Shown here piece after piece: positions 25,512 through 34,268 of a stretch of 64,000 nt of DNA. Origin of the DNA: Thermoanaerobaculum sp. (GTDB lineage Bacteria > Acidobacteriota > Thermoanaerobaculia > Multivoradales > UBA5704); contig JAJKHS010000022.1 in the NCBI GenBank assembly GCA_021154885.1, positions 43,433-107,432 on the forward strand, written 5' to 3'. Under the pieces are notes generated by a model. That model had not been told where the DNA came from, made no database searches, and worked only from the letters and a program-made list of their open reading frames with translations. Each line of letters opens with the position of its first letter. The first letter of the stretch is position 1. Both the position numbers and the translations under genes were made by a program.

Positions 25512-25841
25512 TCAGATCGCCAGGTCGTCGAGCGACTTTCCCGCCGCCAGGGCCTCGTTGACCCAGGCCGGGCGCTTGCCGCGGCCCGACCACGTCAGGT
25601 TGGGGTCGCTGGGGCTGCGGTACTTGGGCTGCGCGCCGCCGGCGCTCCCCTTGCCCCGCTCCAGACGGACGACGTCCTCCAGCGTCAGGCCCAGGCTGGC
25701 CGCCAGCTCGCGCATCTGACCGAGGACCCGCTCCCGCTCGGCCTGGCGGCGGGTCGTGACCTCGGTCTCGATGTCCTTCGCGAGGCTCTCGAGCTCCTCC
25801 AGGGAGAGCTTGGAGAGGTCGATGCTGCTGCTCTTTGCCAT
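25512..25841 (-). CDS. H-NS-like histone family protein
   Basis: 109 residues. The N-terminal half is a coiled-coil oligomerisation region (SLEELESLAKDIETEVTTRRQAERERV). The C-terminus has the H-NS-type DNA-binding end, YRSPSDPNLTWSGRGKRPAWV. H-NS proteins bind curved or AT-rich DNA and silence transferred genes. The start is fixed by a strong AAGGAGGAG site before the ATG at 25841, and a TATACT box lies at 25880-25875. Family identity is firm; the regulatory targets are unknown. Confidence 0.9.
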   Translation of the reverse strand: MAKSSSIDLSKLSLEELESLAKDIETEVTTRRQAERERVLGQMRELAASLGLTLEDVVRLERGKGSAGGAQPKYRSPSDPNLTWSGRGKRPAWVNEALAAGKSLDDLAI

Positions 25842-25874
25842 GGTTCATCTCCTCCTTCAGGGGACCGGCGGGGG

Positions 25875-25880
25875 AGTATA
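25875..25880 (-). promoter_or_regulatory. -10 box for the H-NS-like gene
   Basis: Minus-strand TATACT, 33 nt before the ATG, with AAGGAGG inside the leader. It is the same hexamer as at 11810 and 17391. Confidence 0.5.
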
Positions 25881-26088
25881 TCCGCTCGCCGCGCCGGCTG
25901 GAGACTGGCGGAGATCGCCGCGCCCGTCCGTCTACGGAGTCATCCTCGTCAAGGAGCTGCGCCATCCGGGATGAACTCCGCCGCCGCCTTCGCCGGCTCC
26001 GCTTCTGGACCACGCATCTCCATCGCTGGATGCGACAGAGCCGCCGGTGGCGGTCGGCGGCGTGGCAATAGGGCCGGTGAGGTGCGCC

Positions 26089-26097
26089 TGCTAGAGT
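26089..26097 (+). promoter_or_regulatory. Extended -10 promoter for the ferredoxin gene
   Basis: TGCTAGAGT followed by AGGGCGT closely matches the element at 8949-8957. The gene start is about 28 nt downstream. The rest of the 25842-26124 gap shows no gene. Confidence 0.5.
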
Positions 26098-26124
26098 AGG
26101 GCGTGAAGTGGAGTGGCGCGACCC

Positions 26125-26520
26125 ATGAAAGAGACGAAGCCGGCGAAGGCGATCCTCAAGAAGCAGCGCCGCGTCGCCGAAAAGCTGGGGGTGCCCGGGA
26201 TCGAGCGACACATCTTCCTCTGTTGCGACCCCACCAAAGCCAAGTGCTCCAGCCGCAAGCGCTCTCTCGAAGCCTGGAAGTTCCTGAAGAAGCGCCTCAA
26301 GGAGTTGGGCCTCGCGAAATCCGGCCACGTCTATGCCACCCGCGCCAACTGTCTGGACATCTGCACGGGCGGCCCCATCGCCGTCGTCTATCCGGACGGC
26401 ACCTGGTACGGCCACTGCGACCCGCCGGTGCTGGAGCGCATCCTCAAGGAGCACCTCCTGGGCGGCGAGGTGGTGAGGGAGTACTTGATTGCAGCACGGC
26501 CGCTGAGCGCGGCGGAATGA
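26125..26520 (+). CDS. Thioredoxin-like [2Fe-2S] ferredoxin
   Basis: 131 residues from the ATG at 26125; a GTG at 26113 would add four. The cluster ligands fit the thioredoxin-like ferredoxin family: CCDPTKAKC in the first half, then ANCLDICTGGP (CxxxC). The segment VYPDGTWYGHCDPPVLERIL is typical of the family. It is expected to be a small electron carrier; no partner reductase is adjacent. Its own extended -10 lies just upstream. Confidence 0.88.
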   Translation: MKETKPAKAILKKQRRVAEKLGVPGIERHIFLCCDPTKAKCSSRKRSLEAWKFLKKRLKELGLAKSGHVYATRANCLDICTGGPIAVVYPDGTWYGHCDPPVLERILKEHLLGGEVVREYLIAARPLSAAE

Positions 26521-26578
26521 GCCATCCCCGTCGCTCCGTTCTCCTGAGATGTTCACGACGGCTGCCAGGAGAGATCCC

Positions 26579-27328
26579 ATGACCTACCAAATCCGCTCCA
26601 ACCCCTTCCGCTGGGCCTGGCCGCTGATCCTCCTGATCCTCGCCTGCGGCGCACCGCTGCCGTCGGCTGGCCAGATGCCGGCTCCGAGGGCTCCGGCGGC
26701 TCAGGTCGCTCCGACCCTGCCGAAGCGCGAGCCGGCGAACGTGATGAGCTACGAGCACGCGGACTGGCTGGAGCGGGAAGGGCGGGCCGAGACGGAGAAA
26801 CCCGAGATGGTGATCCAGGCGATGGAGATCCGGGAGGGGATGACCGTGGCGGAGATCGGCGCCGGCACCGGCTTCTTCAGCCGCCGGCTGGCGAAGGCCG
26901 TGGGGCCGTCCGGCAAGGTCTACGCCGAGGACATCCAGCCCCAGATGATCGACCTCTTGAAGAAGAGCTCCGCCAAGGAGGGGATCGCCAACGTCACCCC
27001 CGTCCTGGGCACCGAGACCGATCCCAAGCTCCCGGCCGGGGCAGTCGACCGCATCCTCCTCGTGGACGTCTACCACGAGTTCCAGAAGCCGGAGCCCATG
27101 CTCGCCGCCATCCGCGCCAGCCTGGCCCCGGGCGGCACGGTGACCCTGGTCGAGTACCGCCTGGAGGGGGAAACCGCCTCCCACATCAACGTCAAGCACC
27201 GCATGTCGGTGGATCAGGTGCTCGCCGAGTGGACCCGCGCCGGCTTCCTCCTGCTCAATCAGATCGAGACGCTCCCCTCTCAGCACCTGTTCGTCTTCTC
27301 CGGCAAACGCGGCGCCCGGCCGCGGTGA
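26579..27328 (+). CDS. Exported SAM-dependent methyltransferase
   Basis: 249 residues from the ATG at 26579, preceded by AGGAGAG. Residues of about 1-33 form a signal peptide with a possible lipobox (LILAC), so it may be a lipoprotein. The Rossmann methyltransferase core is clear: motif I VAEIGAGTGFFSRRLA, then VYAEDIQPQMIDLL and DRILLVDVYHEF. An exported SAM enzyme is unusual because SAM is cytoplasmic, yet similar predicted proteins are common in Acidobacteriota and Planctomycetota. The substrate is unknown. Confidence 0.85.
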   Translation: MTYQIRSNPFRWAWPLILLILACGAPLPSAGQMPAPRAPAAQVAPTLPKREPANVMSYEHADWLEREGRAETEKPEMVIQAMEIREGMTVAEIGAGTGFFSRRLAKAVGPSGKVYAEDIQPQMIDLLKKSSAKEGIANVTPVLGTETDPKLPAGAVDRILLVDVYHEFQKPEPMLAAIRASLAPGGTVTLVEYRLEGETASHINVKHRMSVDQVLAEWTRAGFLLLNQIETLPSQHLFVFSGKRGARPR

Positions 27329-27348
27329 TCGGGCGAAGGAGAGATGTG

Positions 27349-27633
27349 ATGTTGACCACGGTCGAAGGTGTCTTCATAGATGGCCATGTCGAGCTATGCG
27401 AGGCGCCTCCCCCTGTCGAGCAGGCGCGGGTCATCGTCACGTTCCTGCCGGAGCCTCCTGACTCCGCCACCGCTTCGCCGCAGTCGGCTTCCGAGGCAAA
27501 CCGCCGTATCGTCGCCTTGCTCCAAGCCTGGCAGGCCGAGCCGCTTACTGCCGACGAAGCACGCCTGCTCGATGAGTTCGACGCATTTCAGGCTCTGCAT
27601 CCTCTACGTTTCACCCCGGCGACGGGAGCGTGA
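27349..27633 (+). CDS. Orphan antitoxin-like small protein
   Basis: 94 residues from the ATG at 27349, with AAGGAGAG upstream. The start (TTVEGVFIDGHVELCEAPPP, then ARVIVTFLP) resembles the short beta-rich N-terminus of DUF104/AF2212-like antitoxins. The rest is helical. No toxin gene follows; the next gene is the convergent HNH gene 45 bp away. It may be a stand-alone remnant of a toxin-antitoxin pair. The family call is tentative. Confidence 0.6.
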   Translation: MLTTVEGVFIDGHVELCEAPPPVEQARVIVTFLPEPPDSATASPQSASEANRRIVALLQAWQAEPLTADEARLLDEFDAFQALHPLRFTPATGA

Positions 27634-27678
27634 AAGAAAATTTGAACTCCACGGGCGGGAAGACATCTGGGCCAACGT

Positions 27679-28536
27679 CTACGTGTCGGGACCCGATGCG
27701 ATTCCGTCCCGCTCGGCAAGCTCCCGCAAGATCGCAACCTGGGCCGTGGTGAACGGCTTCTCGCCACGGAGGATGGCGGCGATCTTGTTCAGGGTCTCCG
27801 CCGTTGCGGAAGGATCGTGGTGCAAGCGAAACCACAGAGCCTCCGCCGCGAGACAGGCCCTTATGCGATCCTCGACCAGTTGATCCCGCAAGTTGAGCCC
27901 GAAGATGTCAAGGCAGGCCTTTCCGCGTCGGGTGCGGGGAGCCATCAGGCCCGTCTTCGTATCGACCTCCAGGTGGTGTCTCGGGTCGTCGGTCTCCTGG
28001 TCGCTCAGCGGATTGATCAGCAAAGGCTTTTCCTGCGCCACTTCTTCAGGCCGCTGGGCGTGGCGGCCTTCGACCGGGAAACGAGTGTGCTTCCCGATCC
28101 TGCGCCCTTGGCGGACATCGGCCTGGTTGCATTTGACGCAGGCCGGCAGCAGGTTCGTCCATTCGTAGGCTAGCCAGTAATAGCCCGGATGCTCCACGGG
28201 CACCCCGCCGGCGCCGATCTGGACCTGCCCCTGCTCGTCGAGCAGGAAGACCGGCTGGCCGTTCTCATCGGAGACCCCGGCTTTGGGCCGGAAATGCTCC
28301 ACGTCGCCATGTTGATAGTCGCGGATCGGGGCTTCGCAGTAGGCGCACTTGCCGTAGAAGGGTGGCCCGGTGGCGATGAAGTACTCGTCCTTGATGCTCT
28401 TGCGTTTGTACAGGTCACTGACCTCCGGCTTCTCGCCGCGGGCGATTCTCTGCGCCAGCTCCTCGGTCGCCTTGGAGCAGTCCGAGATCCAACGCTTCCA
28501 GGCGGCGGAGCTCAGGGGGCGTCGCGGAATGCGCCT
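27679..28536 (-). CDS. HNH endonuclease, PtuB-like (Septu effector)
   Basis: 286 residues starting with a GTG at 28539 that overlaps the stop of the upstream ATPase gene (GTGA). The reading frame therefore extends to 28539; the 28536 end given here marks only the non-overlapping part. The AAA-associated HNH family is recognised by CAYCEAP (C65, C68), VEHFRPK with catalytic H82, and YYWLAYEWTNLLPACVKCNQ with N129 and zinc-binding C134/C137. In Septu defence, PtuB is an HNH nuclease that works with the PtuA ATPase. Order and coupling match that model. Confidence 0.87.
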   Translation of the reverse strand, partial: RRIPRRPLSSAAWKRWISDCSKATEELAQRIARGEKPEVSDLYKRKSIKDEYFIATGPPFYGKCAYCEAPIRDYQHGDVEHFRPKAGVSDENGQPVFLLDEQGQVQIGAGGVPVEHPGYYWLAYEWTNLLPACVKCNQADVRQGRRIGKHTRFPVEGRHAQRPEEVAQEKPLLINPLSDQETDDPRHHLEVDTKTGLMAPRTRRGKACLDIFGLNLRDQLVEDRIRACLAAEALWFRLHHDPSATAETLNKIAAILRGEKPFTTAQVAILRELAERDGIASGPDT

Positions 28537-30332
28537 CACGCATCGGGCTCCGACCGGAACAGCTCGCGGAGCTGTCGTCTGGTTTCGAGGTCGAGCAGCT
28601 CCGGATCGGCGGAGGTGTTCATCTCGCGCAGGGTCTTATCGACTGCGGCTTCCACTTCTTGCTCGAACGGCCGCTCGCCGAAACGCAGGCTCTGATCGAG
28701 CTGCTCCGACAGGCGCGCGAGCTCGGCTTCCTCCTCGGCGGTGCGGTCGGTTTTGCCGCGCAGCTCGGCGAAGCGGTCGAGGTCGCCTTCCGAGCGCAGG
28801 CTGCGGCTGGTGACCAGGCCGAAGGCCTCGGAGGTGAGCACCTGGTCGGCTCGCAGCCCCGCCAGCTCCTGGCGCTCGATGATCACCAGCTCCGGGGATC
28901 CGTCGAGGTGGGCCTTGAGGCGGCACACCAGGGTATTCTCGAAATCGGCCGACGCAGCGGCCAGGAGCGGCGTGTGGGTGGTGGCGAAGATCTGCGTCGC
29001 GGGGAATTGACGGCGCAGGCGGTCGACGATGTGGCGCTGCCAGACGGGGTGCAGATGCTGCTCCAGCTCGTCGACGAGCAGGATGCCGCCGAGCTCACGG
29101 CCGCCGTTGAAGCGCCCCGCGTAGACGCCCCAACCGATGAAGTCGAGCACCCATTGCATCGTGCTGCGATACCCGTCCGACAGGACCCGCAGCGCCTGGC
29201 GGCCCCAGGGGCCTTCGATGACGGGGCCGGTCTTGGGATACGTGACCTCATAGCCCGGAGCGTCGAGCATCAGGATCTGCAGGACTTTGTGCTCGATCTC
29301 CTGCCGCAGGTCCGGGCTCTGGCGCAACAGCACCAGCTCGGGGTTCTGCAGCGACGCTGCGTCGTCGAAGAGGGTACGGACCGCGTCGCGGACCGTGTAG
29401 GTCTCGAAGCCGGCGTGCGCCTGGCGTCCGCGGTTGGTGCCGTAGCCGCACACGAAGAGCCGGTTCCAAGGGAAGGGTGCCGGATCGGTCTCTTTGCGCA
29501 GGATCTCCTCGCCGGTCGACTCGTCGCGGCGGAGCGAGGTGACGATCGACAGGTCGCGATCATCCTCGTCGTCGTGCAGCTCGATCCGGATCGTCCCGGA
29601 GGAGGCACCTTCCCGGACCATGCTGCCGGGCAGCTCGCGCATCAACCCGGCGGCGTCGCTCTCCTGGCACAACCCCAGTGCGAGACTGCGCAGCACGGTC
29701 GACTTGCCGGCGGCGTTGTCGCCCAGAACGGTGATCCAGCCGGTCCCGTCGTCTACGGCGAGATTCATGCTCTCGAAGCAGCGGACGTTCTCGAGCACGA
29801 GGCGGCGGACGCGAAGCCGGCCGCGCACAGGCTCGTTTACCGGCGAGAGCTCTTGCAGGGGCGACCCTGTCTTGTCTCGGTTTAGCCTGTGAAGGCCGCG
29901 AATCAGTTTCGCGAGGCCCTCCGCGCTGTCGATCAGTTGACCACGGAGTTTCTTCAGGAGTCCTGAGTAAGGCGCCAAGTGGAGGGGGGGGTTGTCTAGG
30001 GCGTCCGCTTCCAGGAAGGCCGGGACGACTCTTTTGTCTGCACTCAGAGCAGAACTCAACTCTCGGGCTTGACCTCGGTCGTCACGGCTCTTCTTCGACA
30101 GCAGGAAGAGAACCAGGTTGCTTGCCTGAAGAGCGTTGCCGGCCGCCTCGCGGGCGACTTTACGCCAGGTAGAGCCCAGCTCCACGTCCTCTTCGTGTAG
30201 ATCCTCTTCGCGCATCCAGACACGGAAGCCGGCTTCCCGCAGAGCGCGATAGACCCCGCGCGCCGCTTCCAGATCCGCCGCTGAGTGGCTGATGAAAATC
30301 TTGAGGGGCTCAGGCTTGGGGCTGGCGACCAT
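28536..30332 (-). CDS. TIR-domain plus AAA/SMC-like ATPase fusion, PtuA-like
   Basis: 598 residues from the ATG at 30332. Residues of about 10-110 are a TIR-like domain (KIFISHSAADLEAARGVYRA, then GFRVWMREEDL and NLVLFLLSKKS). A glutamate at 91 (QARELSSAL) sits where the TIR NADase glutamate is expected. An ABC/AAA ATPase follows: Walker A GDNAAGKST (204-212), a signature-like LSDGYRSTM, Walker B GILLVDELEQHLHP and H-switch ATTHTPLLA. The ATPase resembles PtuA of Septu, but canonical PtuA lacks a TIR domain as far as I know. It is coupled to the PtuB-like HNH gene. TIR NADase activity is inferred. Confidence 0.88.
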   Translation of the reverse strand: MVASPKPEPLKIFISHSAADLEAARGVYRALREAGFRVWMREEDLHEEDVELGSTWRKVAREAAGNALQASNLVLFLLSKKSRDDRGQARELSSALSADKRVVPAFLEADALDNPPLHLAPYSGLLKKLRGQLIDSAEGLAKLIRGLHRLNRDKTGSPLQELSPVNEPVRGRLRVRRLVLENVRCFESMNLAVDDGTGWITVLGDNAAGKSTVLRSLALGLCQESDAAGLMRELPGSMVREGASSGTIRIELHDDEDDRDLSIVTSLRRDESTGEEILRKETDPAPFPWNRLFVCGYGTNRGRQAHAGFETYTVRDAVRTLFDDAASLQNPELVLLRQSPDLRQEIEHKVLQILMLDAPGYEVTYPKTGPVIEGPWGRQALRVLSDGYRSTMQWVLDFIGWGVYAGRFNGGRELGGILLVDELEQHLHPVWQRHIVDRLRRQFPATQIFATTHTPLLAAASADFENTLVCRLKAHLDGSPELVIIERQELAGLRADQVLTSEAFGLVTSRSLRSEGDLDRFAELRGKTDRTAEEEAELARLSEQLDQSLRFGERPFEQEVEAAVDKTLREMNTSADPELLDLETRRQLRELFRSEPDA

Positions 30333-30338
30333 GGGGTG

Positions 30339-30344
30339 ATTATC
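30339..30344 (-). promoter_or_regulatory. -10 box for the TIR-ATPase/HNH operon
   Basis: Minus-strand GATAAT ends 6 nt before the ATG at 30332, with no Shine-Dalgarno between, so a leaderless transcript is predicted. The rest of the 272-bp divergent gap to the arginine decarboxylase gene shows no gene. Confidence 0.5.
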
Positions 30345-30604
30345 GCAGAGGGCGAGCCTTGTAACGCACCTGGGCCGCCGGGTGGCGGATTTCAACGAGA
30401 CCCAGGGTGCCAGCCAAGGATTTCAATCCTGGGTGTGTAGGAGGATCTGCTGAGGCGGGTGGGGCCTACCCCAAGGCACCCCCGGGCGATTCGTGTTAAA
30501 GTTCGTGGGGCCGGGTGAGCCACCTGGCGCTTCCCGAAACCCGACCGCGGAACGTCAGACCTTTTTCCCCTTTCAGGGATCATGAGAGGAGTCCTCGCAC
30601 CGAG

Positions 30605-32521
30605 ATGGCTACCGCGCCCCTGACTCGCCGCTGGACGCCGGCCGACTCCCTCGACCTCTACAACATCCGGGGTTGGGGCAACGACTACTTCTCGGTGGAC
30701 CACCGGGGCCACATGGTCGTCCATCCCGGCGGCCACGGCTCGCCGTCCATCGACCTCAAGGAGCTGGTGGACGAGGTGCGCGAGCGCGGTATCGGGCTGC
30801 CGCTGCTGATCCGCTTCTCCGAGATCATCAAGGCCCGGGTCGTGGAGCTCAACGAGGCGTTCTCCCGCGCCATCGCCGAGTACGGCTACCAGGGCGCCTA
30901 CCGCGGGGTCTATCCCATCAAGGTCAACCAGGACCGCTACCTCGTCGAGCGGCTGGTCGAGTATGGACGCCCTTATCGCTACGGGCTCGAGGCGGGCTCG
31001 AAGCCCGAGCTGCTCGCCGTCATGGCGCTGCTCGAGGACGAGGAGGCCCTCATCATCTGCAACGGCTACAAGGACGAGGAGTACATCGAGACCGCCCTCC
31101 TCGCCTCGAAGCTCGGCCGTCGCATCATCCTGGTGGTGGAGAAGCCCTCGGAGCTCCCCCTGATCCGGCAGATGTCCCTGAAGATGGGAGTGCGACCCCG
31201 GATCGGCGTGCGCTCGCGCCTCTCCGCCCGGGGCGCCGGCCATTGGGAGGCTTCCGGCGGCGACCGCTCCAAGTTCGGTTTGTCCGGCCGCGACCTGCTC
31301 GACGCCGTGGACTACATGCGAGACAACGACCTGCTCGACTCCTTCGAGCTGCTCCACTTCCACCTCGGCAGCCAGATCTCCTCCATCCGCTCGATCAAGG
31401 ATGCCCTGCGCGAGGCCACCCAGGTCTACGTCAACCTGGTGAAGATGGGCATTCCCCTGACCTACCTCGACGTGGGCGGCGGCCTCGGCGTCGACTACGA
31501 CGGCTCGCAGACCAACTTCACCTCGTCGCTCAACTACACCCTCCAGGAGTACGCCAACGACATCGTCTTCGGCGTCATGGAGGTGTGCGACTCCCGCGGC
31601 GTGCCGCACCCGACGATCGTCTCCGAGTCCGGCCGCGCCACCGTGGCCCACCACGCCGTGCTGGTCATCGACGTGCTGGGAGTGGCCGAGTTCGCGGTGG
31701 GCAAGCTCCCCAGGAAGCCGCCGGCGGACGCCGAGCTGTCGCTGCGCAACCTGTTCGGGACCTATCGCGAGGTGTCGCGCAAGAACCTGCTGGAGTCCTA
31801 CCACGACGCCATCTCCTACCGCGACGAGTGCCTGAGCCTGTTCAACCTGGGCCACCTGTCGCTGGAAAACCGCGGCCTCGCCGAGGACCTGTTCTGGGCC
31901 ACCTGCCAGAAGATCCTGCGCATCACCCGCACACTCCCGCAGGTGCCGGAAGATCTGGAGGGGCTGGAGCGGACGCTCGCGGACACCTACTTCTGCAACT
32001 TCTCGGTCTTCCAGTCGCTCCCCGACTCGTGGGCCATCGACCAGCTCTTCCCCATCGTGCCCATTCACCGTCTGGACGAGGAGCCGTCGAACCGCGCCGT
32101 GCTGGCCGACATCACCTGCGATTCGGACGGCAAGATCGACCACTTCATCGACCGCCGCGACGTCAAGGACGTGCTGGAGCTCCATCCCTACACCGGCCAG
32201 CCCTACTACCTGGGCGCCTTCCTGGTGGGGGCCTACCAGGAGATCCTGGGCGACCTCCACAACCTCTTCGGCGACACCAACACCGTTCACGTCTCCCTCG
32301 ACGAGGAGGACGACTACCGGATCGAGGGCGTGGTCAACGGCGACACGGTGACCGACGTGCTGCGCTATGTGCGCTACAACCGCGACGATCTCGTCGCCAA
32401 GGTGCGGCAGGCCGCCGAGGCCGCCCTTCGGGCCAAGCGGATGACCTTCGAGGAGTCGAAGACCCTGCTGCGGCGCTACGAGGAAGGGCTGTCGGGGTAC
32501 ACTTATCTGGAGCAGGATTGA
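30605..32521 (+). CDS. speA: Biosynthetic arginine decarboxylase
   Basis: 638 residues, the usual SpeA length, from the ATG at 30605. It is a PLP fold-III enzyme converting arginine to agmatine for polyamine synthesis. Landmarks are GVYPIKVNQ with the PLP lysine K106, the barrel segments FHLGSQ and GGGLGVDYDGS, SESGRATVAHHAV, and the catalytic cysteine region VLADITCDSDGKID. Cysteine dioxygenase and sulfite oxidase genes follow on the same strand with short gaps, but no agmatinase is present, so the next polyamine step is elsewhere. Confidence 0.95.
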   Translation: MATAPLTRRWTPADSLDLYNIRGWGNDYFSVDHRGHMVVHPGGHGSPSIDLKELVDEVRERGIGLPLLIRFSEIIKARVVELNEAFSRAIAEYGYQGAYRGVYPIKVNQDRYLVERLVEYGRPYRYGLEAGSKPELLAVMALLEDEEALIICNGYKDEEYIETALLASKLGRRIILVVEKPSELPLIRQMSLKMGVRPRIGVRSRLSARGAGHWEASGGDRSKFGLSGRDLLDAVDYMRDNDLLDSFELLHFHLGSQISSIRSIKDALREATQVYVNLVKMGIPLTYLDVGGGLGVDYDGSQTNFTSSLNYTLQEYANDIVFGVMEVCDSRGVPHPTIVSESGRATVAHHAVLVIDVLGVAEFAVGKLPRKPPADAELSLRNLFGTYREVSRKNLLESYHDAISYRDECLSLFNLGHLSLENRGLAEDLFWATCQKILRITRTLPQVPEDLEGLERTLADTYFCNFSVFQSLPDSWAIDQLFPIVPIHRLDEEPSNRAVLADITCDSDGKIDHFIDRRDVKDVLELHPYTGQPYYLGAFLVGAYQEILGDLHNLFGDTNTVHVSLDEEDDYRIEGVVNGDTVTDVLRYVRYNRDDLVAKVRQAAEAALRAKRMTFEESKTLLRRYEEGLSGYTYLEQD

Positions 32522-32537
32522 TGTCCAGGGAGACCCC

Positions 32538-33119
32538 ATGAAGACCCAGGCGACCGTCGTGGACCCCTTGATCGACCGGCTGTGCACGGCCGTACGCCTC
32601 GGCGAGGTCCACGCCATCACCGAGCGGATCAAGGACGATCTGGAATCCTTCATTCCCTCCGAAGGGCTGACCCTGCCCGAGCGCTTCCGGCGTGCCAAGC
32701 CCGATACCTATGCCCGCCGCCTCCTCTACCGCGACCACGACCTGGGCTTCACCGCCGTGGTCATGACCTGGGGGCCAGGCCAGCGCACGGCGCTCCACGA
32801 CCACGCCGGCATCTGGTGCGTCGAGGGTGTGATGGAGGGGGAGATGGAGGTGACCCGCTATGAGCTGCTCGCCGAGGAGGGGAACGGCCTCTACCGTTTT
32901 GCCGAACGCGGCTCCGCTCATGCCCGGGCCGGCTCGGCAGGCGCCCTGATCCCGCCCTTCGAGCACCACGTGCTGGCCAACGCCAGCCCCGACCGGGTGG
33001 CCCTCACCCTCCACGTCTACGGCGGCGACATGGACCACTGCGACGTCTTCCAGCCCGAGAGCGGTGACCGCGGTGAGCTCTACCGGCGATGTTCCAAGCG
33101 CCTCTCGTATGACGATTGA
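32538..33119 (+). CDS. Cysteine dioxygenase, type I
   Basis: 193 residues. A cupin-fold iron enzyme that oxidises cysteine to cysteine sulfinate. The iron ligands are visible: H87 and H89 in TALHDHAGIWC and a third histidine in PPFEHHVLAN. C94 lies at the position of the mammalian crosslinking cysteine (C93), though a tyrosine partner cannot be judged by eye. The gene sits 16 bp after speA and 24 bp before the sulfite oxidase gene, so a single operon is likely. Together the enzymes suggest cysteine sulfur oxidation to sulfate. Confidence 0.93.
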   Translation: MKTQATVVDPLIDRLCTAVRLGEVHAITERIKDDLESFIPSEGLTLPERFRRAKPDTYARRLLYRDHDLGFTAVVMTWGPGQRTALHDHAGIWCVEGVMEGEMEVTRYELLAEEGNGLYRFAERGSAHARAGSAGALIPPFEHHVLANASPDRVALTLHVYGGDMDHCDVFQPESGDRGELYRRCSKRLSYDD

Positions 33120-33143
33120 GCCACCACGCCCTCCAGGAGCTCC

Positions 33144-34229
33144 ATGACCCAGTTCGACAAGCACCCGGATCTGATCGTCCGGCAGCCGGATCCGTTCAAT
33201 GGCGGTCCCCCGCCCAACCTGCTTCTCGGCAATTTCATCACGCCTTACGAGCTCTTCTTCGTCCGCAGCCACGGCGGCGTCCCCAACGTGGACCGGAGCT
33301 CGTATCGCCTCACCGTCGACGGCCTGGTCGAGAGACCTCTCTCTCTGTCGCTCGACGACCTGCAGCGCCTCCCTCGGGCGGCGGTGACGGCCACCCTCCA
33401 GTGCGCCGGCAACCGCCGCCAGGAGATGATGGCCCACAAGCCCATCCCCGATGAGCTCCCCTGGGGGACGGAGGCGGTCAGCAACGCCGAGTGGTCCGGC
33501 GTGCCTCTGCGCGAGGTGCTGGCGGCGGCCGGAGTCCGGCCCGGCGCGCGCCATGCGGCCTTCACCGGCCTCGACGACACCGAGCGGCACGGCCACCGCT
33601 TCAACTTCGGCGGCTCGATCCCTCTGGACAAGGCTCTCTCCGGTGAGGTGCTGCTGGCGGACTCCATGAACGGCCAGCCGCTGCAGCCGGTCCACGGCGC
33701 CCCGCTGCGGGTCGTCGTTCCGGGCTACGTCGGAGCGCGCAGCGTCAAGTGGCTCTCCCGCATCACCCTGCAGGAGAAGCCCTCCGACAACTACTTCCAG
33801 GCCAGGGCCTACCGCCTGTTCCCGCCCCATTACGACAAGGACAACGTGGACTGGGAGAAGGGGCTGATGCTGGGCGAGGCGCCCGTCAATTCGGTCATCC
33901 TCTCCCCCCAGGAGAAGGCGACCGTACCTGCCGGCAAGGTCACCGTCCGCGGCTGGGCCCTGGCGGGCGGAAGCCGGGGAGTCGCCCGGGTGGACATCTC
34001 CGCCGACGGCGGCGAGAACTGGACCGTCGCCGACTTCATAAAGGACGAAGGCGTCTTCGTCTGGCGCCTGTGGGAAGCCGTCCTCGACCTCGCATCCGGA
34101 CCCCAAGAAATCGTCTGCCGCGCCTGGGACACCGCCGCCCAGACCCAGCCCGAGCGCGCGGGTCAGGTCTGGAATTTCAAGGGCTACGCCAACAACGCCT
34201 GGCATCGGGTGCGGGTCACCTGCGCCTGA
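33144..34229 (+). CDS. Sulfite oxidase-family molybdopterin enzyme
   Basis: 361 residues. The Mo-binding cysteine is C87 in ATLQCAGNRR. The molybdopterin domain continues through GVPLREVLAAAGV, GQPLQPVHGAPLRVVVPGYVGARSVKWL, and the C-terminal Ig-like dimerisation domain has ARVDISADGGENW and RAWDTAAQTQPE. No heme domain and no signal peptide are seen, so it would act in the cytoplasm. Placement after cysteine dioxygenase fits detoxification of sulfite released from cysteine sulfinate. The electron acceptor is unknown. Confidence 0.92.
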   Translation: MTQFDKHPDLIVRQPDPFNGGPPPNLLLGNFITPYELFFVRSHGGVPNVDRSSYRLTVDGLVERPLSLSLDDLQRLPRAAVTATLQCAGNRRQEMMAHKPIPDELPWGTEAVSNAEWSGVPLREVLAAAGVRPGARHAAFTGLDDTERHGHRFNFGGSIPLDKALSGEVLLADSMNGQPLQPVHGAPLRVVVPGYVGARSVKWLSRITLQEKPSDNYFQARAYRLFPPHYDKDNVDWEKGLMLGEAPVNSVILSPQEKATVPAGKVTVRGWALAGGSRGVARVDISADGGENWTVADFIKDEGVFVWRLWEAVLDLASGPQEIVCRAWDTAAQTQPERAGQVWNFKGYANNAWHRVRVTCA

Positions 34230-34268
34230 ACCTGCGGTGGCTTCGAGCCTCGCGCCTGCTGACGGCCG

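Noticed and set aside
28536..30395. Longer start at 30395 for the TIR-ATPase
   Set aside because: The extra residues have no TIR similarity, and a GATAAT box lies between that codon and the ATG at 30332.
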